From Nocardia sp. NBC_00403 (lineage in GTDB: Bacteria; Actinomycetota; Actinomycetes; Mycobacteriales; Mycobacteriaceae), in assembly GCF_036046055.1 (NCBI RefSeq), contig NZ_CP107939.1, positions 4,154,001 through 4,218,000 of the forward strand: a stretch of 64,000 bases of DNA. Reading direction: 5' to 3'. How positions within the stretch are numbered: position 1 is the first letter of the stretch; each line of letters starts with the position of its first letter. Below, piece after piece: positions 16,642 to 25,560 of the stretch. The translations under genes were made by a program, and so were the position numbers. The notes beneath the pieces were generated by a model. The model had not been told where the DNA came from. It saw only the letters and a list, made by a program, of their open reading frames with translations, and searched no databases.

Positions 16642-17001
16642 TCATCTTCGATTGAGGGCGCTCTGCACTGCATCGCTGGTGTAGGACACGAATCTGCGGT
16701 GGTCGCGGATCCGGCGCCCACCCCACACGCTCAGCGCTATCGCGAGGCTCAGGTGCAGGATGTAGGCGGTGTAGACCATCAGCGGGCCATAGTCGCTAGC
16801 CCACCCTATCGTCAGCGGCAGGAAGGCCAACCCGGCGCCGATCAGCATCATTCCCAGTGCCAGGGCTGGTATTCCCAGTGGTGCGAGTTCGTCATCGATT
16901 CTGCGCTGCCGCGACAGCTGTCGACTACGGGCGACGGCCCGGCTCTGGTCGCCGATGACGGTAAAGGCATCGAATGAATGGATGGAAGCTCTGGTGACCA
17001 T
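16642..17001 (-). CDS. Small two-helix membrane protein
   Basis: 119 residues: a basic N-terminal region (RSRQLSRQRRIDDELAP), two membrane helices (about 43-65 and 73-94, IPALALGMMLIGAGLAFLPL and YGPLMVYTAYILHLSLAIAL) and a basic tail. The start could be four codons further upstream. No functional motif is visible. Confidence 0.5.
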   Translation of the reverse strand: MVTRASIHSFDAFTVIGDQSRAVARSRQLSRQRRIDDELAPLGIPALALGMMLIGAGLAFLPLTIGWASDYGPLMVYTAYILHLSLAIALSVWGGRRIRDHRRFVSYTSDAVQSALNRR

Positions 17002-17731
17002 GATGTTCTCCAAGCGGGCCGCCCCGGTCGGCCAGGGGTGGATCTGCGGGCATCGTTGTTCACGTGTCGCCGTGGTCGGCGAGAGTTTGTGTCGTGATGT
17101 ACGTCGAGGGCATCCGGGTGAGTATCACAACCGCTAGCGATAGTTATAGATAACTTCAGTTGCGGAAAGTTTGTCAGATGTAGAGCTTCGAGGAAACCTT
17201 GATCGCAGCACGGAAAATCGAACACATAGGCGATGCCGACTCGTGACCGGCATGTGGCAGTGATACCCAACCGGGGAAAATGCGGTTGTTCACACCTGCC
17301 GCCGACCAAACGAAGACGGTGAATCCCCTGGCTGTGATTTATGGAACCGTTATGCCTGTTGTCAAAGAATCCGCGCGATCGGGCGTGGCATCTCGGCACG
17401 TGGGCCTACTTTGAGAAAGCGCGGTAGCGAAGTAACCGCAGATAGTCGCACCGGTTATCGCGACGGTGCCGATTTGGCCGAAGGGCACCGTTTTGGGTAG
17501 GTGACTCCGCGAACTTTCTGCGGCAGAGCCCGCTCGGCCACCTGTCGGTCATAGCGAAACCGCTTGACATGATGTCTGCAATGTCCGCAATATCCGTAAT
17601 CACCGCTCGTGGCGGCTGGGATCCGCTGCAGGGACGGACAAGACCGCACCCACGGACGCGCCAAAGCCTGCACTGGCGCGACGGAGACGCTCGAACCCTG
17701 ACCCCGTGACTGTCGAAGCAAAGGAGCACCG
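17002..17731. other. 730-base stretch without a recognised gene
   Basis: Lower GC than its surroundings, with no frame resembling a protein family on either strand. It holds a tandem 9-base repeat at 17573-17599 and a TTGACA at 17564-17569 that could be the -35 box of a promoter for the SRPBCC gene. Confidence 0.4.
17573..17599. repeat. Three tandem 9-base repeats
   Basis: TGTCTGCAA, TGTCCGCAA and TATCCGTAA follow one another without a gap, a few bases after TTGACA (17564-17569). Nine bases is not a helical turn, so it may be simple slippage. It could also be a binding site. Confidence 0.4.
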
Positions 17732-18199
17732 ATGTCCACCATTCACTTCAAGGAGACGACGACCTCGACGCCCGAGCAGTTCGTCGCGGCGCTCACCGAC
17801 TTCGGGCCCGGCCGCTCACAGCTGTTCGGCAACAGCACCGACCAATACCTCGAGGTGCACGCCCAGGGCCTCGGTGAGGCCGACGTCACCGAGGGCTCGC
17901 ACGGTATCTGGGAACGCCTGCACTACGACTGGTCGGACCCCAACCGCGTCGTCATGACGACCACCGACTCCAACCTGTGGGGCGGTCACTCCGGCCACAC
18001 CTACACCTTCACACGCAGGCCCGACGGGTCGACCGATGTGGATGTTGTCGTCGTGCGCGAGGGCAAGAACCTCACGGGACGGGTGCTCGGCGTTGTGGTC
18101 GGAACCGTCGGCCAGGGCGTCTTGAAACATGCGTTCGGAAAGACCGTCAAGGCCGTCGAAGCCCGCAACGACGGCGCGGGAACGACGGAACGCTCGTGA
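17732..18199 (+). CDS. SRPBCC-family protein
   Basis: 155 residues with a START/Bet v1-like helix-grip fold: an N-terminal strand (STIHFKETTTSTPEQFVAAL), YLEVHAQG, WERLHYDWSDPNRVVMTTTD, then TYTFTRRPDGSTDVDVVVVR and a long C-terminal helix. Members bind hydrophobic ligands; many are uncharacterised polyketide-cyclase-like proteins. GGAG precedes the ATG. It is a single-gene unit. Confidence 0.8.
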   Translation: MSTIHFKETTTSTPEQFVAALTDFGPGRSQLFGNSTDQYLEVHAQGLGEADVTEGSHGIWERLHYDWSDPNRVVMTTTDSNLWGGHSGHTYTFTRRPDGSTDVDVVVVREGKNLTGRVLGVVVGTVGQGVLKHAFGKTVKAVEARNDGAGTTERS

Positions 18200-18410
18200 C
18201 AGGAGAAGCGCCGGGCGACCCGCCGACGCACAACCTATGTCCAGGCGCGCCCCGACAGTCGACGGGCTTCTGCTCGCCGATCGGCAACCGTCGTTGTTCC
18301 TGTCTGCCGGCTGCGTCGAGGCCGTAGTCCGGCCGGCAAGCAGGCGGTGACTGGAGCCCTTTGAGCAGGTCCAGTTCAGGTGGACCTGCCATTGGGGCCC
18401 AGTCACGAGG

Positions 18411-18461
18411 CACGATTCCGCACCCGACACCGCAGTAGGAGCACACGGTCTTCACGGTGTC
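18411..18461 (-). pseudogene. N-terminal Fe4S4 fragment of a molybdopterin oxidoreductase
   Basis: On the minus strand the frame reads DTVKTVCSYCGVGCGIV, the Cys-rich first segment of nitrate reductases and formate dehydrogenases of the DMSO-reductase family. It stops resembling the family directly afterwards. The rest (over 600 residues) is absent. The remaining 18200-18678 region holds no recognisable gene. Confidence 0.55.
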
Positions 18462-18678
18462 TGTTCCTGTACTGGAATCGGCTGCCACCACAGGCTTTCC
18501 CTCCTGGACCCTTCGACCACACCAACCAGGAGCCAACCCTGAGAACGCCCTGTTACCGGCCGGTCACACGTCTCACGTCGCGCCGTTACATTCACCTCCC
18601 GTGTGCGGTTCGTAGTTGTGCGCGACTGAGAGCCGCGTCACCTATATCCCGCCGCGCAGATCTGATTAGGTGGGTGCC

Positions 18679-19044
18679 ATGGCCGAGATCTGGTTGTTCT
18701 CCTACGGAACCCTGCGACAGCCCGAGGTGCAGCGCACTGTGTTCGGGCGTGAGCTCGACGGACACTTCGACGAGATCGCCGGGTACGAGCTCGGCGAGGT
18801 GACGATCACCGATCCCGCGGTGATCGCAACCAGCGGCAGCGCACGCCACCCTGTCCTGCGTCCCGCAGACGGCGCCACCGGGGTTCCCGGCACCGTATTC
18901 GCCATTACCCCAACGGATTTGGCTGCCGCCGACGCCTACGAGGTTGCCGACTACACCCGCGTCTTGCTGCCCCTGGGTTCGGGCCGCCAGGCTTGGGTGT
19001 ATGTTCTCGCATCGGTAGCGCCCGAGACAACGCAGAGCAGGTGA
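18679..19044 (+). CDS. Gamma-glutamylcyclotransferase-like (AIG2-like) protein
   Basis: 121 residues. The N-terminal WLFSYGTLRQPEVQ is the substrate-loop signature of the GGCT/AIG2 fold. Later come VPGTVFAITPTDLAAADAYE, with the conserved acidic residue of the fold, and Y...R. Members cleave gamma-glutamyl amines or are uncharacterised. The ATG at 18679 directly precedes the conserved strand. It is followed 41 bases later by the PNPOx-like gene. Confidence 0.82.
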   Translation: MAEIWLFSYGTLRQPEVQRTVFGRELDGHFDEIAGYELGEVTITDPAVIATSGSARHPVLRPADGATGVPGTVFAITPTDLAAADAYEVADYTRVLLPLGSGRQAWVYVLASVAPETTQSR

Positions 19045-19085
19045 AACCCCGGCAGCGCCGCACCGTGCGACGGTAATCGTGTTGG

Positions 19086-19490
19086 ATGAGCGCCGAGGTG
19101 ACGCTGGACGAGCTTGTGAAAGCTATCGAACAGTACGACATCGCCTATCTGGTCAGCGTCGGCGAAGACTCCCAGCCACACGTCGTCGCAGTAGACCCGG
19201 TTCCGAGGGAAGGGCGACTCCGGATCGTCGAGCCTGGTCCACATACGCGCCGCAACATTGCCACTCATCCAAGTATCACTCTGTTGTGGGCGCCACGGCA
19301 GCCGACGGGCTACTCGCTCATCGTCGACGGCCTCGGCGCACTGCACGATGACCGACTCGACATCACACCTACGCGTGCGATCCTGCACCGCGCTGCCACA
19401 CCGAGCCACGCACATACCGACGGCGGCTGCTGCGGCGACTGCCGCCACATCTCACTCGCTGACCCGCACTCCGCATCGCTGGAATTGTGA
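19086..19490 (+). CDS. Pyridoxamine-5'-phosphate-oxidase-like flavoprotein
   Basis: 134 residues with the split-barrel flavin-binding fold: AYLVSVGEDSQPHVVAVDPV, then RLRIVEPGPHTRRNIATHPS and ITLLWAP. The C-terminal part contains HAHTDGGCCGDC, a Cys/His-rich stretch that may bind a metal and is less usual. The activity is not predictable: the fold covers F420/FMN reductases and haem oxygenase-like proteins. Confidence 0.78.
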   Translation: MSAEVTLDELVKAIEQYDIAYLVSVGEDSQPHVVAVDPVPREGRLRIVEPGPHTRRNIATHPSITLLWAPRQPTGYSLIVDGLGALHDDRLDITPTRAILHRAATPSHAHTDGGCCGDCRHISLADPHSASLEL

Positions 19491-19538
19491 CCCCGACGCA
19501 GCGGTGACGCTCTTCGGAAGTCGGTTCAGGCAATGGAC

Positions 19539-19643
19539 TACGTGCGAAGTGGACTCGCTGGCTCTTGGTGCGATGATGCCGCGGGCGACGACCTCGTCGA
19601 ACAACGCCACTGCTTTGGCCTCGGCATCCATAGCGCTGAAATA
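19539..19643 (-). pseudogene. Possible M24-peptidase N-terminal remnant
   Basis: A short minus-strand frame reads FSAMDAEAKAVALFDEVVAR then GIIAPRASES, resembling the first helix of M24 metallopeptidases (creatinase/aminopeptidase P fold). Nothing further of the family follows. The resemblance is from memory and short, so it is uncertain. Confidence 0.3.
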
Positions 19644-19735
19644 CGTTCCGACTCAGCAACGTTCATTGTTTTCATATTTCGAATCCACATATTGACGAAC
19701 TGGGACGGGTTCCACCGGCGTTGCGTCGCGCCGCA

Positions 19736-20785
19736 TCATGCTGGATAGGTGTGGATTTCGGTCGCCTTGAGCGCGGCCCATAACAGCATTCCGGTCTGCA
19801 GGCGCAAGTCGGCGACGGTTGCGGGGGTGACGTCGGCGAGAACCGAGGGACTGCCGTCGAGGCGGACTCGGGTGGTATGGGCGTGCTGTTCGAGCCCGAT
19901 GATGGTGACCGGCCAGGTGTTTCGCGGGCTGCCTGTTGGTTGTTCGGTGTGCAGGCTCACCGCGGTGGGAGGGAACGCGACATGGACTGCGCCCTGGGCC
20001 GGTTCGGCCACGGTGAGTATTCCGCCGTCGTCGAGGTCGACAGTGTTGCCGTGAGCTGTGCCGCGATAGAGGTTGAGGCCCACCAGGTTTGCGACGTATT
20101 CGGAGCGTGGTCTACGGGCGACTTCGCTGGGTGGTCCGGCTTGGATGACGACGCCGTTTTCGAGGATGACGAGGCGATCAGCGAGCACCATCGCGTCGAG
20201 TGGGTCGTGGGTGACCAGCACTGTATGCCCGGTGTAGTCGGAGAGATGGTGGGCGAGGTCGGAGCGAACCTGCAAACGGGTGCTGGCGTCCAGTGCGGCC
20301 AGCGGTTCGTCGAGCAGCAGCAGCTGCGGGTCGGTCGCCAGCGCGCGCGCGAGGGCAACGCGTTGCGCTTGACCGCCGGACAATGCGCGGGGTTTGGCGT
20401 GTACGTGGTCGGCGAGACCGACCCGGTCGAGCCAAAACCTGGCGCGGTCACGGGCCGCGCGGCGGTGCTGTCCGCGAGCACGCAGCCCGAAGGCGACGTT
20501 GTCCTGGGCAGACATGTGCGCGAACAGCAGGTAATCCTGGAACACGACGCCGACCGCTCGTCGCTCCGCGGGAACGAACAGGTTCGGCGGTGCGTCCCAA
20601 GTGCTGTTGTCGAGACGGATACTGCCGCTGGTGAGCGGGGTGAGTCCGGCCAGCGCCCGCAGCGCGGTGGTCTTGCCTGCTCCGTTGGGACCCAGCAGTG
20701 CGACAACCTCGCCGGGTGCCACGGTGACGGTGGCCTCGAGTTCGAATCTGTCTCGGGTGATACGTATTTCGGCATCCAGGGTCAT
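19736..20785 (-). CDS. modC: Molybdate ABC transporter ATP-binding protein
   Basis: 349 residues. Walker A is LLGPNGAGKTTALRALAG, the signature is ALSGGQAQRVALARAL, Walker B is LLLLDEPLAALDA, and the switch His is in VTHD. A C-terminal TOBE domain (about 285-345) binds molybdate in ModC proteins. The ATG at 20785 overlaps the modB stop (ATGA), so it is chosen over a start six codons upstream. It is the last gene of the operon HTH-TOBE regulator, modA, modB, modC. Imported molybdate would supply the Moco enzyme at 6757-7914, among others. Confidence 0.93.
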   Translation of the reverse strand: MTLDAEIRITRDRFELEATVTVAPGEVVALLGPNGAGKTTALRALAGLTPLTSGSIRLDNSTWDAPPNLFVPAERRAVGVVFQDYLLFAHMSAQDNVAFGLRARGQHRRAARDRARFWLDRVGLADHVHAKPRALSGGQAQRVALARALATDPQLLLLDEPLAALDASTRLQVRSDLAHHLSDYTGHTVLVTHDPLDAMVLADRLVILENGVVIQAGPPSEVARRPRSEYVANLVGLNLYRGTAHGNTVDLDDGGILTVAEPAQGAVHVAFPPTAVSLHTEQPTGSPRNTWPVTIIGLEQHAHTTRVRLDGSPSVLADVTPATVADLRLQTGMLLWAALKATEIHTYPA

Positions 20786-21597
20786 ACAACACCTCGTGTC
20801 CACCGGTCTCGCAGCGCAGCGAGTACGACCACCGACACGAAAAGCAGCACCAGGCTGAGAACGATCGCGTCCTCGGGATCGGTTTCCAAGGCCAGATATA
20901 CCGCCAGCGGCATCGTCGTCGTCTTACCGGGGAAATTGCCCGCAAAGGTGATCGTGGCACCGAACTCACCGAGCGCACGAGCCCAGCACAGCACCGCGCC
21001 CGCGATCACACCCGGCATCACCGAAGGCAAGGTGACCCGACGGAAGGTCAGCCAGCGCGATGCACCGAGGGTGGCGGCGGCTTCTTCGTAGCGAGGGTCG
21101 GCTCCGCGCAGTGCACCTTCGACGGAGATGACCAGGAACGGCATCGCTACGAATGCCTCGGCAACTACGACCCCTGCGGTGGTGAAAGGTAGTGAGACAC
21201 CGAACCATTCATTCAAATGGCGGCCGATGATTCCGCGCCTGCCCAGTACCAGTAGCAATGCGACCCCGCCAACGACGGGCGGCAGGACAAGCGGGACGGT
21301 CACCAGTGCGCGCACGAATCCGAGTCCTGGTATCTCGCCGCGCGCAAGCAGCCACGCCAAGGGGATGCCGAGCCCCAGGCAGAGGACAGTTGCCAAGCTC
21401 GCGCACACGAGCGAAAGGCGCAGTGCCTGGCCGACTTCGGTGCTGAACAATCGGTCGGGCACGCTGCGCCAAGGCGCACGCAGCAAGAGCCCGGCCAGCG
21501 GCAATAACAGGAACGCCAAGCCGCAGACGGCGGGCAGCACGAGAATGAGCGGTCGCCGCCCCTGTGCTGTCCGCCGTCGCGCCGACGCTCGGGTCAC
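20782..21597 (-). CDS. modB: Molybdate ABC transporter permease
   Basis: 271 residues with six predicted membrane helices and the permease EAA loop (RYEEAAATLGASRWLTFRRV), where ModC docks. The GTG start overlaps the modA stop (GTGA) and the stop overlaps the modC start. Length and motif order match ModB. Some family members also carry tungstate. Confidence 0.93.
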   Translation of the reverse strand: MTRASARRRTAQGRRPLILVLPAVCGLAFLLLPLAGLLLRAPWRSVPDRLFSTEVGQALRLSLVCASLATVLCLGLGIPLAWLLARGEIPGLGFVRALVTVPLVLPPVVGGVALLLVLGRRGIIGRHLNEWFGVSLPFTTAGVVVAEAFVAMPFLVISVEGALRGADPRYEEAAATLGASRWLTFRRVTLPSVMPGVIAGAVLCWARALGEFGATITFAGNFPGKTTTMPLAVYLALETDPEDAIVLSLVLLFVSVVVLAALRDRWTRGVV

Positions 21598-22388
21598 GGG
21601 TTGTCGAATCCCGCTTTGGTGAACACCGTGTGGGCTTGGTCGGACCGGACGAACTCGACGAACGCCGCGGCGGCCGCAGCGTTGGGAGCCTTGGCCAGCG
21701 GTGCGACCGGGTAGTCGTTGATCGCCTTGTCGGCCTCGGGGAAGTCGATACCCTCCACCTTGTCACCCGCGGCCTTGACATCGGTGCGGTAGACAAGCGC
21801 GGCATCGACCTCGCCGAGGGTGACCTTGGTCAGCACTGCTTTGACGTCGGCCTCACGAGTGTCGGGCTGCGGGGTGACACCAGCGACTTCGAACACGGTC
21901 TTGGCGGCGGCACCACACGGCACCTGTTCGGCGCACAGCGCGATCTTCGGTTCGGTCTTGCCGAAGTCGGCGAGTCCGGTGACGTGGCCGGGGTTGCCTT
22001 TGGGGACCGCGATTTCGAGGCGGTTGCGCACGAACATCACAGGCTTGGCGGTGATATCGCCGGCATCGACGACCTGCTGCATGTTCTTCGGCGCTGCTGA
22101 TGCGAACACGTCGACGGGGGCGCCCTGCTTGATCTGTTCTGCCAGTGCCGAGCTCGCGCCGAAGCTGTAGACCACCTTGACGCCGGGGTGCGCGGCCTCG
22201 AACTGCTTGCCCAACTCGGTGAACGTCTCGGTCAGCGACGCAGCTGCGAACACCGTCACCGTGCCGGAGACCTTGTCGGTGGGCGCTGGGTCGGACGACT
22301 TGTCCGACCCACAGCCGACCATCGTCCACGCGACAGCCCCGGTCAGCGCAACAGCACTCAGGGAACGAATCATCCTCATCCTCATCAA
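21594..22388 (-). CDS. modA: Molybdate-binding lipoprotein
   Basis: 264 residues. A lipoprotein signal is followed by lipobox VGC (Cys26), so it is tethered outside the membrane. The mature part is a class II binding protein with TVTVFAAASLTETFTELGKQ, GASSALAEQI, PVDVFASAAPKNMQ and VDAALVYRTDV, the segments that surround the oxyanion site in ModA. The start overlaps the stop of the upstream regulator gene (ATGA). Confidence 0.93.
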   Translation of the reverse strand: MMRMRMIRSLSAVALTGAVAWTMVGCGSDKSSDPAPTDKVSGTVTVFAAASLTETFTELGKQFEAAHPGVKVVYSFGASSALAEQIKQGAPVDVFASAAPKNMQQVVDAGDITAKPVMFVRNRLEIAVPKGNPGHVTGLADFGKTEPKIALCAEQVPCGAAAKTVFEVAGVTPQPDTREADVKAVLTKVTLGEVDAALVYRTDVKAAGDKVEGIDFPEADKAINDYPVAPLAKAPNAAAAAAFVEFVRSDQAHTVFTKAGFDNP

Positions 22389-22795
22389 CTTTCTGGGACT
22401 TCGACAACAACATGAGTGGACTTGACCGACGCGACCGCGACGCTGCCGACCTCGAGACCGAGTTCATCGACCGATTCCCGGCTCAGCAGCGACACCAGCC
22501 TGAAGGGCCCGGCCTGCATCTCGACCTGCGCCATCACCGTGTCCTTGACGATCCGCGTCACGATCCCGCGCATCCGATTCCGCGCCGAGACAGCCACCGT
22601 GGCTCCGGGCTCCGGAGCTTCGGAGTTGGCCTGCAGAAACTCGGCGAGCTCGCGGCCGCTGACGCCCTTGCGGCCGTTGTCCAGTTGGATCGCGGTCAGC
22701 CGGCCCTGATCGATATACCGCCGCACGGTGTCATCGCTGACACCCATGAACGCGGCGACTTCACTGATCCGCAGATTCGACACGAGTGGCAGCAT
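22385..22795 (-). CDS. Molybdenum-responsive HTH-TOBE regulator
   Basis: 136 residues: an excisionase-like helix-turn-helix (RISEVAAFMGVSDDTVRRYI, VSGRELAEFLQA) joined to a single TOBE/mop domain (SARNRMRGIVTRIVKDTVMA, ASVKSTHVVVEVPES). The TOBE part binds molybdate and the HTH part binds DNA, so it is very likely the sensor for this operon. It is the first gene and is coupled to modA by ATGA. Unlike ModE it has one TOBE and a MerR/excisionase-type DNA domain, the form common in actinomycetes. Confidence 0.88.
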   Translation of the reverse strand: MLPLVSNLRISEVAAFMGVSDDTVRRYIDQGRLTAIQLDNGRKGVSGRELAEFLQANSEAPEPGATVAVSARNRMRGIVTRIVKDTVMAQVEMQAGPFRLVSLLSRESVDELGLEVGSVAVASVKSTHVVVEVPES

Positions 22796-22962
22796 ATTGC
22801 CGTATCCACGGAATGTATAGGCGCTTGCAGGCGCTTCGGCGGATCGTTATCTATGCGGATGCGCTGGTTACCAGCGGTGAGAGTTGTTCGAAACACGACC
22901 TCACGGTGTCCGCGGAAACGCCGGTATCGGCGCGGAAGACATGTGGCGGTGCTGTCATTGCG

Positions 22963-23270
22963 CTAGCGGTAGTAGTTCGATCAGCATTCCCCGCGCTGTC
23001 CCGATGAGAATCTGCGCGCCGAACTCGGTCAGCAGTCCGCGCAGATGGTCGGCGGCATCGAGCTCGGTGGCCCCACTATGACCATCAGCTCCGCATCCGT
23101 CGACAACGCAAACCACGAGCGCAGCAGGTCCCGGCAGTCATCCAAATGCCATACGTCGCCGGTGGGAGGTTGATCAGAGTATCGACGTGTTCGGTGCGGA
23201 GGATCCGCGCACGCTCGAGGTGACGGAGCAACGTGCGGTCCTGGCGACAGAGCTCACGCTGCGGTGACGA
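22963..23270 (-). pseudogene. Degenerate gene of unknown family
   Basis: Three consecutive minus-strand pieces in different frames read like one protein: TLLRHLERARILRTEHVDTL, then WHLDDCRDLLRSWFALSTDA and ELMVIVG, then TELDAADHLRGLLTEFGAQI and LIGTARGMLIELLP before a TGA. At least two frameshifts separate them. The rhythm recalls a PucR-type regulator core, but I cannot name it. Confidence 0.35.
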
Positions 23271-23301
23271 GGCCGGTGGTCGAAGACCACCCGGCCGGCT
23301 G

Positions 23302-24900
23302 TCAGTGCGCGATGCCGCCGGTAGCCGGTGTGCGGCCGTGCCGCATGATCACGGCCAGGATCAGTGCGACGGTCGACGCGATGGCGCAGAGCCAGAAGCC
23401 GAGTTCGTAGCCGTGGTCGCCGAAGATGTCGGGAATCGGGGTGGGCGGTGTCTGCTGGCCCCCGACGGTGATCATCGCTCGCATCGCGGTGGTGTGCAGG
23501 AACGCGGTGACGATGGCGAGACCGATGGCCACGCCCATGGACTGCATGACGCCGAGCATGCCGAGGCTGATGCCCTGTTGCTCCTGCGGGACCGCCTCGA
23601 CCATGAGAATCGGCATGGCCGCGTAGTAGAAGCCGAACCCGATGCTGAAGATGGAGTTCACCACCAGGAACACCGTGGTCGTGTGGGGCAGCAGTGCGAA
23701 GGCAACGCCGGAAGCAGCGAAGATGGCCAAGGCGATGACTAGCGGGATCCGGGCGCCGATGCGTCGGGCCAGGAGTCCGGCGAGCGCGCCGCAGATCATC
23801 GTCACCACAGAGCCGAGTAGTGCGATCCGCAGTGCGAATTCCAGCAGGGTATAGCCGCTGCCGTAGGTGTAACCCGGGTCCAGCGTCACCTGGACCGCCT
23901 CGGGCGGCAAGGGCTGACCGGTCATCGCCTGGACCTTGGCGAGGCTGCCCTGTTGCACGCCGGCGGTTACCGTCGCCACATCGGGGGTCTGTGCCATGTA
24001 GGCGATGGCGTAGGACACGATCCCGATTTGCAACGACGCGAACAACGCGCCTGCCAGAACCAGCGCGACCCGCGGGTGGAACAGCAGCTTCATGTCCATG
24101 ATCGGTGTCGAGACGCGCTTTTCGACGACGACGAACAGTACGAGCAGAGCGATGCCTGCGATCAGCCAGGCGAGCGTGGTCGGCCTGCTCCAGCCCCAAT
24201 CGTGGCCCTTGTCCACGTAGATCAGCGTCAGCGTGGCGCCGCCGGAGAGCAGTGCGGCGCCGACGATGTCGATGCGCTCGGTGACCCGCAGCTTGGATTC
24301 GGGCACGATCAGCCAGATCAGCGGCAACATCAGCAGAGTGAACCCGGCCAGGCACCAGAAGATCGCGCGCCAGCTGTAGTTGTCGACGAGGAAACCGCCG
24401 AGCAGCGGCCCGGCGATGGAGGAGACACCCAGGCCGGTTGCGGTGATGCCGAGCCCGAGTGGCACGAACTTGCGTGGCATCAGGTCCCGGATCAGACCGT
24501 AGGCGATGACCGCGGTCGCGATCGCGGTGGCCTGCAGGCATCGCCCGAACAGGAAGACGCCCCAGTTCGAGGTGGTCGCGTCGAGCACACAGCCGATGAC
24601 GAACAGGGCGCCGCAGACGAGGAACATCCGCTTCTTGCCCCAGACGTCACTCATCTTGCCGATCAGCGGAGACGCGGCCGCACCGATCAAGCCGAAAACG
24701 ATGATGGCCCAGTTGATGTTGGCACCGATACCAGGGAAGGTCGGTGCGATCTTCTGCAGGGCGGCCGCGACGATCGTGTACTGCATGGGGGCGATCTCGG
24801 AGAACAGGACGATCACCGCCAGCACCGTGAAAAGCCGTGCGCGCGAAGCACCGTCGAGGCGACCGGTGTCGATGTCGAGTTGAGGGGTACTGGTGGACAT
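23302..24900 (-). CDS. MFS transporter, 14-helix drug:H+ antiporter type
   Basis: 532 residues with about 14 membrane helices. Motif A is GKMSDVWGKKRMF between helices 2 and 3, and motif C-like GLGVSSIAGPLLGGFL is in helix 5, the marks of DHA2-type exporters of drugs or lipids. The ATG at 24900 has CGGAG nine bases upstream. A much longer frame upstream is rejected because it runs through the GH3 remnant. No regulator is adjacent, so the substrate is open. An extra-cytoplasmic loop with GQPLPPEAVQVTLDPG is longer than usual. Confidence 0.88.
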   Translation of the reverse strand: MSTSTPQLDIDTGRLDGASRARLFTVLAVIVLFSEIAPMQYTIVAAALQKIAPTFPGIGANINWAIIVFGLIGAAASPLIGKMSDVWGKKRMFLVCGALFVIGCVLDATTSNWGVFLFGRCLQATAIATAVIAYGLIRDLMPRKFVPLGLGITATGLGVSSIAGPLLGGFLVDNYSWRAIFWCLAGFTLLMLPLIWLIVPESKLRVTERIDIVGAALLSGGATLTLIYVDKGHDWGWSRPTTLAWLIAGIALLVLFVVVEKRVSTPIMDMKLLFHPRVALVLAGALFASLQIGIVSYAIAYMAQTPDVATVTAGVQQGSLAKVQAMTGQPLPPEAVQVTLDPGYTYGSGYTLLEFALRIALLGSVVTMICGALAGLLARRIGARIPLVIALAIFAASGVAFALLPHTTTVFLVVNSIFSIGFGFYYAAMPILMVEAVPQEQQGISLGMLGVMQSMGVAIGLAIVTAFLHTTAMRAMITVGGQQTPPTPIPDIFGDHGYELGFWLCAIASTVALILAVIMRHGRTPATGGIAH

Positions 24901-24934
24901 GGCCACACTCCGTTGTTCGGGAACTGCGTTCGGG

Positions 24935-25560
24935 TCAGTAGATGTAGGCGGTATCGGGGAGGTCGGTGACGGAGGTGCCGACGTGCACGGTGAACTCGCC
25001 CGGTTCGGTTTCCCAGCCGTTGAAAACCGGTGTCGGTTGCGGAGTTCCGTCGAGGGCGCCGACGCGGATCGCGAAACGCAGGATGCGGCGGACCTTGTCG
25101 TCGATGGTGGACTCGGCGATCTCGCCGGAGCGAACTTTCTCGGCCAGCGGCTCACCCCACAGGTACGGCGGGCCCGGCATGCACAGGTCGGTGCCCTTGG
25201 CGGCGCTCTCGGTGCTGCGTACGGTCGTCCAGTCGGAGACCACGACGCCGTCGAAACCCCCAGTACCCTCGAGCGGTTCGTCAAGGAGCGGGTTCTCGGT
25301 CATGGTGGTGCCCTTGACCGCGTTGTAGGCGTCCATCAGCATCCAGGCGCCCGCCTCGACGGTCCGCTCGATGGATACAGGTACAGCTCGTGCAACGCGC
25401 GGTCGCCGACGTGGACGTCGACGGTGAAGCGGTCGGTTTCGGAGTCGTTGGCCACGTAGTGCTTCGGGCACGCGCTCACCCCGTGCGCCTGTACGGCTCG
25501 CGCACGGCGAGCAGCGCGACGCGGGGCGCCGTACTGCAGTCGGCGACCGGACAGGAGAGT
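24935..25560 (-). pseudogene. Glycoside hydrolase family 3 remnant
   Basis: Two frames together give GH3 beta-glucosidase sequence: GVSACPKHYVANDSETDRFT and RALHELYL, then in a second frame EAGAWMLMDAYNAVKG, GFDGVVVSDWTTVRSTESAA (the Asp of VVSDW is the family nucleophile), and a jump to the C-terminal EPGEFTVHVGTSVTDLP. So the gene has lost its N-terminus, has a frameshift near 25375 and an internal deletion between the catalytic and fibronectin-type III parts. It is dead. Confidence 0.75.
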
